Assembly (NCBI GenBank): GCA_900554695.1
Contig: USHV01000011.1
Span: forward strand, 1 to 64,000
Length of the DNA: 64,000 bases
Direction of reading: 5' to 3'
From: an uncultured Prevotella sp.
GTDB lineage: Bacteria; Bacteroidota; Bacteroidia; Bacteroidales; Bacteroidaceae
Numbering within the stretch: position 1 is the first letter of the stretch; each line of letters starts with the position of its first letter. This document shows, one piece after another, positions 17,787 to 25,730 of the stretch. A program made the translations under genes and the position numbers. Under the pieces are notes generated by a model, which saw only the letters and a program-made list of their open reading frames with translations, made no database searches and was not told where the DNA came from.

Positions 17787-17817
17787 TTGTCAAAGAGACA
17801 CAAAGGCATTATCTTTG
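17787..17817 (+). promoter_or_regulatory. Promoter of the TerB/J-domain gene
   Basis: TTG at 17787-17789, 20 bases, then TATCTTTG at 17810-17817. The leader to the ATG at 17922 is about 100 bases. Confidence 0.7.
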
Positions 17818-17921
17818 CATATAATGTCAATGACAGGACGGCGTCATTTCCTTTTTATCAGTATGACGCGACGCTGACACCGCCTGATAACACACGTAAT
17901 AAATAAACAAAACACAACAAT

Positions 17922-18719
17922 ATGGGAGCATCAAGATGGATTGGAGGTTATCTGGGCTTTATCTTGGGAGGTGGTCCGTTGGGCGCACTTGCCGGATTTG
18001 CCTTGGGATGGCTTTTTGAGAAAGGACTTGAAAATGTAAACACAAACAGTGACAACGGTCACCACACATTCAACGACGGTTACGACCAGCAACGCGCGTA
18101 TGAAGGAGAACGAAATTCATTCCTGTTCTCACTTCTCGTATTATCCTCTTATATCATCAAAGCCGACGGAAAGGTCATGCACTCCGAAATGGAGTTTGTG
18201 AGGCGTTTTCTGAGCCGTAATTTCGGAGAAGCCGCCAAGGTGGAGGGAGAGAAAATCATACTAAGACTGTTTGAACAACAGAAACAGATGGGCGCCGACA
18301 AATTCAGAGCCACAATACAAGACGCATGCAGACAGATAGAACACAATATCAGCTATCCACAACGCCTGCAGCTTCTCAATTTCCTCGTGATGATAGCACA
18401 GGCCGACGGCGTAATCGTACAGGAGGAAGTTGAAGCGCTCAAGGAGGTTGCCGTAAATCTCGGTATCTCCGCCGCAGACATTGACTCGATGCTCAATCTT
18501 CAATACGGCAACAGCAATCTCGACGCGGCATACAAAGTACTCGGCATCAGTCCTAATGCGACAGACGATGAGGTGAAAGCCGCATACCGTAAGATGGCGC
18601 TCAAACACCACCCCGACAGAGTGGCAACGCTCGGCGAGGATGTGAAGAAAGCCGCCGAGAAGAAGTTCCAGGAAATAAACAACGCAAAGGAACTCATATA
18701 TAAAGCCCGCGGCCTGTAA
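17922..18719 (+). CDS. DjlA-like protein: glycine-rich membrane segment, TerB domain and J domain
   Basis: The 265-residue product is a membrane-anchored DnaK co-chaperone candidate. Residues 7-32 form a Gly-rich hydrophobic segment (GFILGGGPLGALAGFALGW), then a polar linker, then a TerB-like domain (about 65-175) with the acidic KADGKVMHSEM and QADGVIVQEEV repeats. A C-terminal J domain (about 200-265) has the HPD tripeptide in KHHPDRV that stimulates Hsp70 ATPase. The order matches E. coli DjlA. It is a single-gene unit with its own promoter and a shared terminator downstream. Confidence 0.92.
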   Translation: MGASRWIGGYLGFILGGGPLGALAGFALGWLFEKGLENVNTNSDNGHHTFNDGYDQQRAYEGERNSFLFSLLVLSSYIIKADGKVMHSEMEFVRRFLSRNFGEAAKVEGEKIILRLFEQQKQMGADKFRATIQDACRQIEHNISYPQRLQLLNFLVMIAQADGVIVQEEVEALKEVAVNLGISAADIDSMLNLQYGNSNLDAAYKVLGISPNATDDEVKAAYRKMALKHHPDRVATLGEDVKKAAEKKFQEINNAKELIYKARGL

Positions 18720-18943
18720 CAAAACAAAACGGCCTACAGACGAATCCAAAATCTATAAACGACATCGTGAGGACGAATAAAACAAAATGTTTCGGGAAAC
18801 ATTCACGATAAAGGAATCCGCTTTCACATCGTGTCTGTGAACCGTTCCAGGTCAAGAATTCCATTCACACTACGGATGTTTTACATTCATAATAACGAAT
18901 ATTTTACATTCAAAAACATCGACACCCCCTGTAAAACAACATA

Positions 18944-18980
18944 AATAAAGGCGAAGCAATCGTGCTTCGCCTTTATTCTT
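18944..18980. terminator. Bidirectional terminator between convergent genes
   Basis: A 15-bp stem (AATAAAGGCGAAGCA with its complement) with a tetraloop has A and T runs on both sides. It sits between the plus-strand DjlA-like gene and the minus-strand zinc-ribbon gene. Confidence 0.85.
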
Positions 18981-19001
18981 ATACATATATATTTCCTTAA
19001 A

Positions 19002-19826
19002 TTACTCGTCAGCCTTCTTTGTTTTGCGTACTGCGCGCTTACGTTTCGGTTTGTCATCCACCTCGCCTGTGACGTTCTTAACGCCGGCCAGCTCCGGATC
19101 AATCATGATACGTCCGCAATACTCGCACACGATAATCTTCTTGTGCATCTTGATGTCGAGCTGTCTCTGTGGCGGAATCTTGTTGAAGCAACCGCCACAA
19201 GCGTCACGCTGCACATATACAATACCCAGTCCGTTGCGTGCGTTCTTGCGTATGCGCTTGAAACTTGAGAGCAGGCGCGGTTCAATCTTAGTCTCCAGAT
19301 CTTTTGCCTTAGCCTTGAGTTTCTCCTCTTCGTCGCGTGTTTCCTGCATTATCTCGTCCAGCTCACCCTTCTTGTCCTCCAGAGCGTTCTGGCGATCCTC
19401 TATCAGCAGTTTGGTCTGCTCAAGATCTTTGTTCTTCTCATCCACCTTCATAAGAGCTTCCTTTATCTTCTTGTTGCAAAGCTCTATCTCAAGGCTTTGG
19501 AATTCTATCTCCTTTGTCAGCGTGTCATACTCACGGTTGTTCTTCACGTCGTCAAGCTGTGTCTTGTAACGCTCCACGCTTGCCTCAGCCTCTTTTATCT
19601 CAGCCTTCTTCTGCGATACGGCTGACTGGAACTCCTGTATCTCGTCCTCTATTTTCTTAACACGAATCTTGAGACCCTCAATCTCATCCTCAAGGTCCTG
19701 AACTTCCAAAGGCAGTTCACCACGCAGCGCACGCTTCTCGTCTATTGCCGACAATGTTGTCTGAAGCTGATAAAGAGTTCTCAGTTTCTCTTCCACTGAT
19801 AAATCTGTTGGATCTTTCTTTGCCAT
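19002..19826 (-). CDS. Coiled-coil protein with C4-type zinc ribbon
   Basis: The 274-residue product is mainly a long coiled coil (about 30-190, rich in Lys/Glu with heptad leucines). A zinc ribbon near residues 205-245 follows, with CGGCF and CEYCGR giving two CX2C pairs. The C-terminus is a basic KRKRAVRKTKK tail. This matches the PF02591 family, with proposed nucleic-acid-binding roles but no settled function. The start at 19826 is two bases after the stop of the Nif3-like gene, so translation is probably coupled; the same order is common in Bacteroidota. Confidence 0.9.
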   Translation of the reverse strand: MAKKDPTDLSVEEKLRTLYQLQTTLSAIDEKRALRGELPLEVQDLEDEIEGLKIRVKKIEDEIQEFQSAVSQKKAEIKEAEASVERYKTQLDDVKNNREYDTLTKEIEFQSLEIELCNKKIKEALMKVDEKNKDLEQTKLLIEDRQNALEDKKGELDEIMQETRDEEEKLKAKAKDLETKIEPRLLSSFKRIRKNARNGLGIVYVQRDACGGCFNKIPPQRQLDIKMHKKIIVCEYCGRIMIDPELAGVKNVTGEVDDKPKRKRAVRKTKKADE

Positions 19827-19828
19827 AA

Positions 19829-20614
19829 TTATAAATAGATTATTGGATTGGTGTTCGTCTGAGCCATCACAACCGGCACACCCGGACACTCATCCTCGAT
19901 TATTGTTTTGAATATTTCCTTCGTATATTGCTCACTCTGATAGTGTCCTATCACGCATATCTGTATCTGCTGCTCGCGTCCGAAATATACATGATAGTGC
20001 ATCTCACCCGTAACAAAAGCGTCGGCACCCGCCTTCACGGCATCGTCGAGCAGAAAGTCTCCTGCTCCGCCACATATTGCCACGCGGCGCACAGGGCGTT
20101 TCAGCAACTCGTTGCACATAGCGCAATCCACACCGAACTGCTTCTTCACACCGGCAACAAACTCCGCTGCATCCATTGGCTGACTGAATTCGCCTATCAC
20201 TCCGCCTCCGGCCTCTATGCCGTCAACAGTCTTGCGTGCGAAAAAATCCACATTTGTGAGTCCCATTTTCTCTGCAATCTTAAAGTTCACACCGCCACGC
20301 GCATTGTCCATGTTTGTATGCATCGACACCACAGCCACGCGGTTTTCTATCGCCTTCACCACCGTGCGCTGCACGCTGTCGGCATCCGAAATAGTCTTCA
20401 GCCCATGAAACAGCAGCGGATGATGAGACACAACCAGATTGCATCCCTTGCTCACAGCCTCATCTATGATTGCTTCGTTCACGTCAAGGCACAATAAAGC
20501 CCCTGAGACTTCCACCTCCGTCAATCCTGTTTGCAGGCCGGCATTGTCCCATCCTTCCTGCAAAGGCAGAGGCGCGAAACGTTCAAGGGCGGTCATCACT
20601 TCCTTTATTTTCAC
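19829..20614 (-). CDS. Nif3-like dinuclear metal-centre protein
   Basis: The 261-residue product belongs to the Nif3/YbgI family (also called GTP cyclohydrolase I type 2-like), hexameric proteins with a di-metal site of uncertain function. Metal-binding motifs are visible: SHHPLLFHG near residues 63-71, MHTNMDNARGGVN near 97-109, and GEMHYH near 209-214. A GGAGD segment is also typical. It is the first gene of a two-gene minus-strand unit with the zinc-ribbon protein. Confidence 0.93.
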   Translation of the reverse strand: MKIKEVMTALERFAPLPLQEGWDNAGLQTGLTEVEVSGALLCLDVNEAIIDEAVSKGCNLVVSHHPLLFHGLKTISDADSVQRTVVKAIENRVAVVSMHTNMDNARGGVNFKIAEKMGLTNVDFFARKTVDGIEAGGGVIGEFSQPMDAAEFVAGVKKQFGVDCAMCNELLKRPVRRVAICGGAGDFLLDDAVKAGADAFVTGEMHYHVYFGREQQIQICVIGHYQSEQYTKEIFKTIIEDECPGVPVVMAQTNTNPIIYL

Positions 20615-20648
20615 GCTTTTACAGCTATGTTATGTTTATAATATGCTG

Positions 20649-20656
20649 CAAAATTA
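20649..20656 (-). promoter_or_regulatory. Candidate -7 box of the Nif3/zinc-ribbon unit
   Basis: TAATTTTG on the minus strand lies 35 bases before the Nif3-like ATG. It fits TAnnTTTG; the -33 partner is not obvious. Confidence 0.45.
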
Positions 20657-20716
20657 ATAAAATAATTATACATATTCCATTTGCCGACATACTTTTTGCA
20701 TTATTTTAACCCAAAT

Positions 20717-20842
20717 GCCTGCCGGAATGGCCACCGGCAGGCAGTGAGTATGTCAACTCCACATACAGTATGGCCTGTGTCAGTCCATACTGCTCCATAC
20801 AAAAACTTGGTTGCCGGAAATATCCGTGCAACCAAGAAAAAC
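20717..20842 (-). terminator. Terminator region of the pst-phoU operon
   Basis: Two strong hairpins lie downstream of phoU on the minus strand. The first (20806-20814 with 20828-20836) is a 9-bp stem followed by a T run and is the likely terminator. The second (20717-20726 with 20735-20744) is a perfect 10-bp GC-rich stem with a weaker T tail. The rest of this 300-base gap shows no gene. Confidence 0.75.
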
Positions 20843-20918
20843 AATTGAAATATATGACAATTTATATACAGGACAACTGTTTATTTACAATAATCATGTA
20901 TATGTCCGGACATATATA

Positions 20919-21641
20919 CTATATGTCTTTACCCTCACCATGCAATTTATGCATGAGTATCTTGTCTTTGCTAAGCTTGTCAGTGGTGTGCTTCAATACC
21001 GCAGCGTTAACATAAAAAATCACTTCTTCCGCAAGATTTGTTATATGATCGCCGACACGTTCCAAACGCAGTATCACGCCTTTGAAATCAAGACAGAACG
21101 CCAGCTTGTCGTTATTCTCACGAACATATTGTGTGAGAACATCCGTTGATTCTGAGTTTATCTCGTCCAACACATTATCTTTCTCAAACAAGCTGTAAGC
21201 TATCGTAATGTCCCGGTTCTCGAATGCCGACTTTGACATTCTGAGCATATCGAGAACACAGTCTGCCATCTCTTTTATCCTCGTCTTGTCCAACAGATTA
21301 TCATCCAGATATTCCTCATCATGCTTTATTATGAATCTTGCTATATTCTCCGCCAAGTCACCTATACGTTCCAGATCGGTGATAATCTTCTGCATGGCTA
21401 TCGTAAAACGCAAATCGACGGCTACCGGATTAAAACGGGCCATGAAATCTTCTATGTCGCAGTCAAGCTTTATCTCACATGCGTTTACTCTCTTTTCTCT
21501 TATCAATACTTCCCAAGCCTTATCCTTATCGTCAGTGAAAAAAGCGTCACATACATTCTTCATCTGGTCAAAAGCCAGTTCCCACATTTCAAGAACCTCA
21601 TTATTGATTTTCTGAAGTTCCTCTTCTACAAATTTCACCAT
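20919..21641 (-). CDS. phoU: Phosphate uptake regulator
   Basis: PhoU couples the Pst transporter to control of phosphate signalling and represses uptake when phosphate is ample. The 240-residue product is an all-helical protein with the two PhoU repeats. Metal-binding-type segments are seen in each half (DLERIGDLAENIARF near residue 90 and LERVGDHITNLAEE near 194). It is the last gene of the pstCAB-phoU operon, 24 bases after pstB. Confidence 0.95.
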   Translation of the reverse strand: MVKFVEEELQKINNEVLEMWELAFDQMKNVCDAFFTDDKDKAWEVLIREKRVNACEIKLDCDIEDFMARFNPVAVDLRFTIAMQKIITDLERIGDLAENIARFIIKHDEEYLDDNLLDKTRIKEMADCVLDMLRMSKSAFENRDITIAYSLFEKDNVLDEINSESTDVLTQYVRENNDKLAFCLDFKGVILRLERVGDHITNLAEEVIFYVNAAVLKHTTDKLSKDKILMHKLHGEGKDI

Positions 21642-21665
21642 AATTATATATAATATTTAATTGTT

Positions 21666-22424
21666 TTAACCGAAACGTCCGGTTATGTAGTTTTGCGTCT
21701 CTTCCTTTGACGGATTTGTAAACATCTTTGAAGTTGAGTCATATTCAATCAGTGAGCCCAGGTAAAAAAAGGCGGTTTTGTCGCTCACTCGTGTTGCCTG
21801 CTGCATGTTATGAGTGACGATAACGATGGTATAATCTTTTTTTATCTCATGTATCAGTTCCTCGATCTTTGCGGTTGATATCGGATCGAGGGCCGAGGCA
21901 GGCTCGTCCATGAGCAACACCGAAGGAGAATTGGCCATAGCCCTTGCGATGCAAAGCCTTTGCTGCTGGCCACCGGAAAGGGCATAAGCCGATTTTTTCA
22001 GCTTATCCTTCACCTCATCCCACAAAGCGGCTCCTCTCAACGACTGCTCCACCCTTTCTGATATGAACCGCTCGTCCTTGACACCATTCACTCTTAATCC
22101 GTATGCGACATTCTCATATATGCTTTTCGGAAAAGGATTTGGACGTTGAAAAACCATGCCGACATTCTTTCTCAATATGTCCACATTTATATCTTTTCCG
22201 TAAATATCTTTTCCGTCTATTTCAATATTACCTTCCAGGCGACTGCCGGGAACGAGATCGTTCATGCGGTTGAAAAGTCTGAGGAACGTTGATTTTCCAC
22301 ATCCGGAAGGCCCGATAAAGGCCACAACCTCGTTGCTCCCGATACTCATGCTTATATTTTTGAGCGCATGAAACTGTCCGTAATAGAAATTGACATTTTT
22401 TGCTTCAATCTTAGTCATAATCAT
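21666..22424 (-). CDS. pstB: Phosphate ABC transporter, ATP-binding protein
   Basis: PstB powers high-affinity phosphate import. The 252-residue product has Walker A GPSGCGKST, Q-loop MVFQRPNPF, signature LSGGQQQR, Walker B VLLMDEP and the H-loop TH. FMNDLVPG-like and FYYGQFHALK segments are typical of PstB. ATG codons at 22424 and 22418 are both possible and differ by two residues. The gene lies 38 bases after pstA. Confidence 0.97.
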   Translation of the reverse strand: MIMTKIEAKNVNFYYGQFHALKNISMSIGSNEVVAFIGPSGCGKSTFLRLFNRMNDLVPGSRLEGNIEIDGKDIYGKDINVDILRKNVGMVFQRPNPFPKSIYENVAYGLRVNGVKDERFISERVEQSLRGAALWDEVKDKLKKSAYALSGGQQQRLCIARAMANSPSVLLMDEPASALDPISTAKIEELIHEIKKDYTIVIVTHNMQQATRVSDKTAFFYLGSLIEYDSTSKMFTNPSKEETQNYITGRFG

Positions 22425-22462
22425 TTATTCTTGTTTTACCGATTCTGTTTTTCTCACAAACA

Positions 22463-23350
22463 TCAGTTGGTCTTAAGTTTATTCTGAAAATAGTTTCTCA
22501 TTGCGTTTGCCAGTATATTTATCAGGAAAATAATGACAACCAGTATAAGTGCCGTACCGTATGCTATGGGAATCTGCTTTTCCATGTCTGTACCGCTTGT
22601 TGCCAGTACATAAAGATGATATGGCAATGCCATGCACTGGTCGAATATGCTATCCGGAAGTTGCGGAAGATAGTATGCCGCACATGTGAATAGAATAGGA
22701 GCAGTCTCGCCCGAGACACGTCCAAGAGCCAATATCAGTCCTGTGATGATATTTGGCATAGCCATTGGCAATATTACTTTTCTGATAGTCTGAAGCTTGG
22801 TCGCTCCCAACGCAAGACTTCCTTCCCTGTAACTGTCGGGAATTGCCTTAAGAGCCTCTTCAGTTGTTCTTATGACAAGAGGAAGAGCCAACAGTCCCAA
22901 CGTCAGCGACCCGGCGACAATGCTGTCGCCGAATCCTAAATAATTTACGAACAAAGACATTCCGAACAGTCCGAAAACAATAGAGGGGATTCCGGAAAGA
23001 TTGTTTGTCATCATACGTATAAACTTTATTATCTTGCCGTTGCTGGCATATTCATGCATATATATTCCGCTCATTATACCAAACGGAAATGCAAAGACAG
23101 CACTGCCCGCCATAAGATAAAAAGTTCCCACTATTGCCGGAAATATACCTCCGCCCTTCATTCCGTCGGTCGGATATGTTGTAAGAAAATCCCAATTGAT
23201 AACCTTGACTCCTTTTATGATAATAAAGGCAAGAATTATGAACAATACTGTCACGATAAGACCACTGAGAAGTCGGAATATGAAAAAAGCCGCATTCTCC
23301 GCAATCATTTTCCGCTTACAATTACTCATATAGTTTATTTTACTTTCCAT
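22463..23350 (-). CDS. pstA: Phosphate ABC transporter, permease
   Basis: PstA pairs with PstC to form the phosphate channel in the inner membrane. The 295-residue product has six predicted membrane helices. The permease EAA-type loop reads EALKAIPDSYREGSLALGATK, with GATKLQTIRKVILP following. Its length is standard. It begins 15 bases after pstC in the same operon. Confidence 0.96.
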   Translation of the reverse strand: MESKINYMSNCKRKMIAENAAFFIFRLLSGLIVTVLFIILAFIIIKGVKVINWDFLTTYPTDGMKGGGIFPAIVGTFYLMAGSAVFAFPFGIMSGIYMHEYASNGKIIKFIRMMTNNLSGIPSIVFGLFGMSLFVNYLGFGDSIVAGSLTLGLLALPLVIRTTEEALKAIPDSYREGSLALGATKLQTIRKVILPMAMPNIITGLILALGRVSGETAPILFTCAAYYLPQLPDSIFDQCMALPYHLYVLATSGTDMEKQIPIAYGTALILVVIIFLINILANAMRNYFQNKLKTN

Positions 23351-23365
23351 AAGACGTTTCTTTCT

Positions 23366-24550
23366 TTATTTATTTCTTGACGATATATATTCGACACTTG
23401 TATTTATTATTAATGTAATGAAGAACAGAACGACACCCAACAGGAACAGAGACTGATAATGTGGGCCTCCGGCCGGAGCCTCTCCCAGCTCAGCCGCAAT
23501 GGTAGCCGGTATGGTTCTCAGCGGATCGGTTATAGAAAGAGGTATTACCGCAGCATTGCCGGTAACCATAAGAACCGCCATCGTTTCTCCGAACGCACGG
23601 CCGATACCCAACACTATCGCGGATGTTATTCCGGATATAGAATATGGCATCACCACCTTATATATTGTCTGCCATCTCGACGCACCCAAAGCAAGGCTTG
23701 CTTCTCTCATCGAACGGGGACAGTTCTGCATAGCGTCCTGACTTACTGTTATAACAGTAGGTAAAGCCATTATGGCCAGCACAATGGCTCCTGCAAGTCC
23801 GCTCTCTCCCACAGGCAATCCAAAGACGTTCTGCAGTACAGGGACGATAACCGTCAGTCCGAAAAAGCCGTAGACAACAGACGGTATACCATTTAGAAGT
23901 TCTATTATAGGACGCAATATCCTACACATTCTTTCTGAAGCGATCTCTGACATATATATGGAGACAGACAAGCCGAAAGGCAAAGCGAATATGATGGCAA
24001 ACACTGTGACCCATATTGTTCCTAAAATAAGAGGGACAAAACCGAACTGCGGTGCAGGAGTCGCCGTAGGGAACCATTCTTTGCCTCCTATCACCTCGCT
24101 TACAGAAATCTCATGCTCATCCAACATTCTGCCATTTTCCAACTTTGCCGCATAGCTTTCCGGAATAAAGGCAATAATACCGATATCCGCCTTTATAAGC
24201 GAATCCAGACAAGCCCCCGCATTCTCATAATTTTCGCCCAACTGTTCTTTAGTGAACAGATTCTGCATGTCGTCAAATCTTACTAATCTTATCTTTCCCT
24301 CTTTTCCTCCGACATCTTTCCATTCTGTTATGTCCTCATCAAATATCTCCTTTATCTCTCTGGCGTTCAGCTCGTCAACGGGATTTGATTTATTGACAAC
24401 CAACGAGTAACCTTCCTCTATTGTCTTTGAAGAGAAAAGCCCTAACCCCTCTGAAAACAGAAACACCACAATAAGCAAAATAACAATACTTGTCAGGAAT
24501 CCGCTGCATGTTATTATCCCGGCAGCTATTCTTTCTACAAATTTCCTCAT
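23366..24550 (-). CDS. pstC: Phosphate ABC transporter, permease with a PstS-like periplasmic insert
   Basis: PstC is the second Pst permease subunit. The 394-residue product is about 80-100 residues longer than classical PstC. After the first membrane helix (about 10-33) it has a polar region to about residue 165. Part of this region, VVNKSNPVDEL followed by EIFDEDITEWKDVGG, resembles VIVNPSNPVTHL and AIFRGKLTNWKQV in PstS encoded next door. The remaining helices and the ALGASRWQTIYKVVMP loop are normal. The insert would face the periplasm and might interact with PstS or phosphate; this is inference. It heads the pstCAB-phoU operon. Confidence 0.94.
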   Translation of the reverse strand: MRKFVERIAAGIITCSGFLTSIVILLIVVFLFSEGLGLFSSKTIEEGYSLVVNKSNPVDELNAREIKEIFDEDITEWKDVGGKEGKIRLVRFDDMQNLFTKEQLGENYENAGACLDSLIKADIGIIAFIPESYAAKLENGRMLDEHEISVSEVIGGKEWFPTATPAPQFGFVPLILGTIWVTVFAIIFALPFGLSVSIYMSEIASERMCRILRPIIELLNGIPSVVYGFFGLTVIVPVLQNVFGLPVGESGLAGAIVLAIMALPTVITVSQDAMQNCPRSMREASLALGASRWQTIYKVVMPYSISGITSAIVLGIGRAFGETMAVLMVTGNAAVIPLSITDPLRTIPATIAAELGEAPAGGPHYQSLFLLGVVLFFITLIINTSVEYISSRNK

Positions 24551-24600
24551 TTTTTCTTTATCAATAGTTCCGGTGTAAAATTATATCTTACGTATCACGA

Positions 24601-24678
24601 ACATATGACAGAATTGTTACAATACGGTTTCCAGCCGTAACTTTTCATAATGTCTGTCACATGTAATACAATTGTATT
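24601..24678. promoter_or_regulatory. Inverted CTGTCAYATGT sites and a palindrome in the pst divergent promoter region
   Basis: ACATATGACAG at 24601-24611 and CTGTCACATGT at 24653-24663 are inverted copies that differ at one base, about 50 bases apart. They are followed by the perfect 14-bp palindrome AATACAATTGTATT (24665-24678). All lie between the divergent starts of pstC and pstS. CTGTCAT is also the core of the E. coli Pho box, which may be chance. A regulator controlling both transcripts is plausible. Confidence 0.4.
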
Positions 24679-24743
24679 ATGATTGTAATATGACTAAAAA
24701 GATTATGCCGTTACTTAGCAGTCGAAATAACAAAACAGATATT

Positions 24744-25580
24744 ATGAAATTGCATAGACTATCTCTTATCATTTTTACATTGTTACTTGCAGTCATAGCC
24801 AAAGGACAAAAAATCAAAGGCAGCGATACATTGCTGCCTGTATCGCAGGAAGCCGCTGAATGCTATATGAACCAATTCAAGAACTCAAGTATCACCGTAA
24901 CCGGCGGAGGAACCGGAGTTGGCATATCTTCACTTTTGGACGGAACAACAGACATTGCCATGGCGTCACGTTCCATAAAATTCAATGAAAGAATAAAATT
25001 CAGTCATGGCAAGAAAAAAATAAAAGAAGCTGTCGTAGCTTACGATGCGTTAGCCGTGATTGTAAACCCTTCCAATCCCGTAACCCACCTGACAAGATCA
25101 CAGCTTGAAGCCATATTCCGCGGTAAACTGACAAACTGGAAACAGGTGAAAGACCATGTTACAGGAAAATACGGGCCTGATCTTAAGATTATCGTTTATT
25201 CACGTGAGACATCATCTGGAACATATGAGTTTTTCAAGACAAGTGTCCTGAAAGAGAAAAACTATATGGCCGGTGTCCTGTCAATGCCTGCTACCGGTGC
25301 AATCATACAGTCTGTAAGCCAGACTAAAGGGGCGATAGGATATGTAGGTATGGCATATATAAACAAAAATGTACGTGCAGTAAAAGTGTCATACGACAAC
25401 AGGCATTTTGTGTACCCAAACATGCAGATGGGCAGAAAGCACGTATATCCTATCGTAAGAGAACTTTATTTCTATTATACAGAAGATAAAGAAAAGGTCG
25501 TAAAGCCATTCATCGATTATTTACAGTCTGACAAAGGACAAGATATTGTCATCAAAAGCGGATATATTCCTATAAGATAA
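24744..25580 (+). CDS. pstS: Phosphate-binding protein of the Pst system
   Basis: PstS captures phosphate in the periplasm and passes it to PstCA. The 278-residue product has a signal peptide (MKLHRLSLIIFTLLLAVIAK). The mature protein shows the phosphate-loop features GSDTLLP, TGGGTGVGI and SRETSSGTYEFF. VIVNPSNPV and the following FRGKLTNW segment are conserved in the family. An in-frame ATG at 24672 would add 24 polar residues ahead of the signal peptide, so 24744 is preferred. It is divergent from pstC with 193 bases between. Confidence 0.95.
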   Translation: MKLHRLSLIIFTLLLAVIAKGQKIKGSDTLLPVSQEAAECYMNQFKNSSITVTGGGTGVGISSLLDGTTDIAMASRSIKFNERIKFSHGKKKIKEAVVAYDALAVIVNPSNPVTHLTRSQLEAIFRGKLTNWKQVKDHVTGKYGPDLKIIVYSRETSSGTYEFFKTSVLKEKNYMAGVLSMPATGAIIQSVSQTKGAIGYVGMAYINKNVRAVKVSYDNRHFVYPNMQMGRKHVYPIVRELYFYYTEDKEKVVKPFIDYLQSDKGQDIVIKSGYIPIR

Positions 25581-25660
25581 ATACGGCTAATCCTATTCAA
25601 TCTTCGTCAATCAGACTATAAATATTCAATCTGAAACAACTCCACACCTGACACATAATA

Positions 25661-25700
25661 AAGAAATGCCTGTTTCATTTTATACTGACAGGCATTTCTT
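25661..25700. terminator. Bidirectional terminator between pstS and the GH3 gene
   Basis: AAGAAATGCCTGT pairs with ACAGGCATTTCTT around a 14-base loop. Both genes converge on it. Confidence 0.8.
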
Positions 25701-25730
25701 CTGATATAACAACATAAATGACATCCTGTA

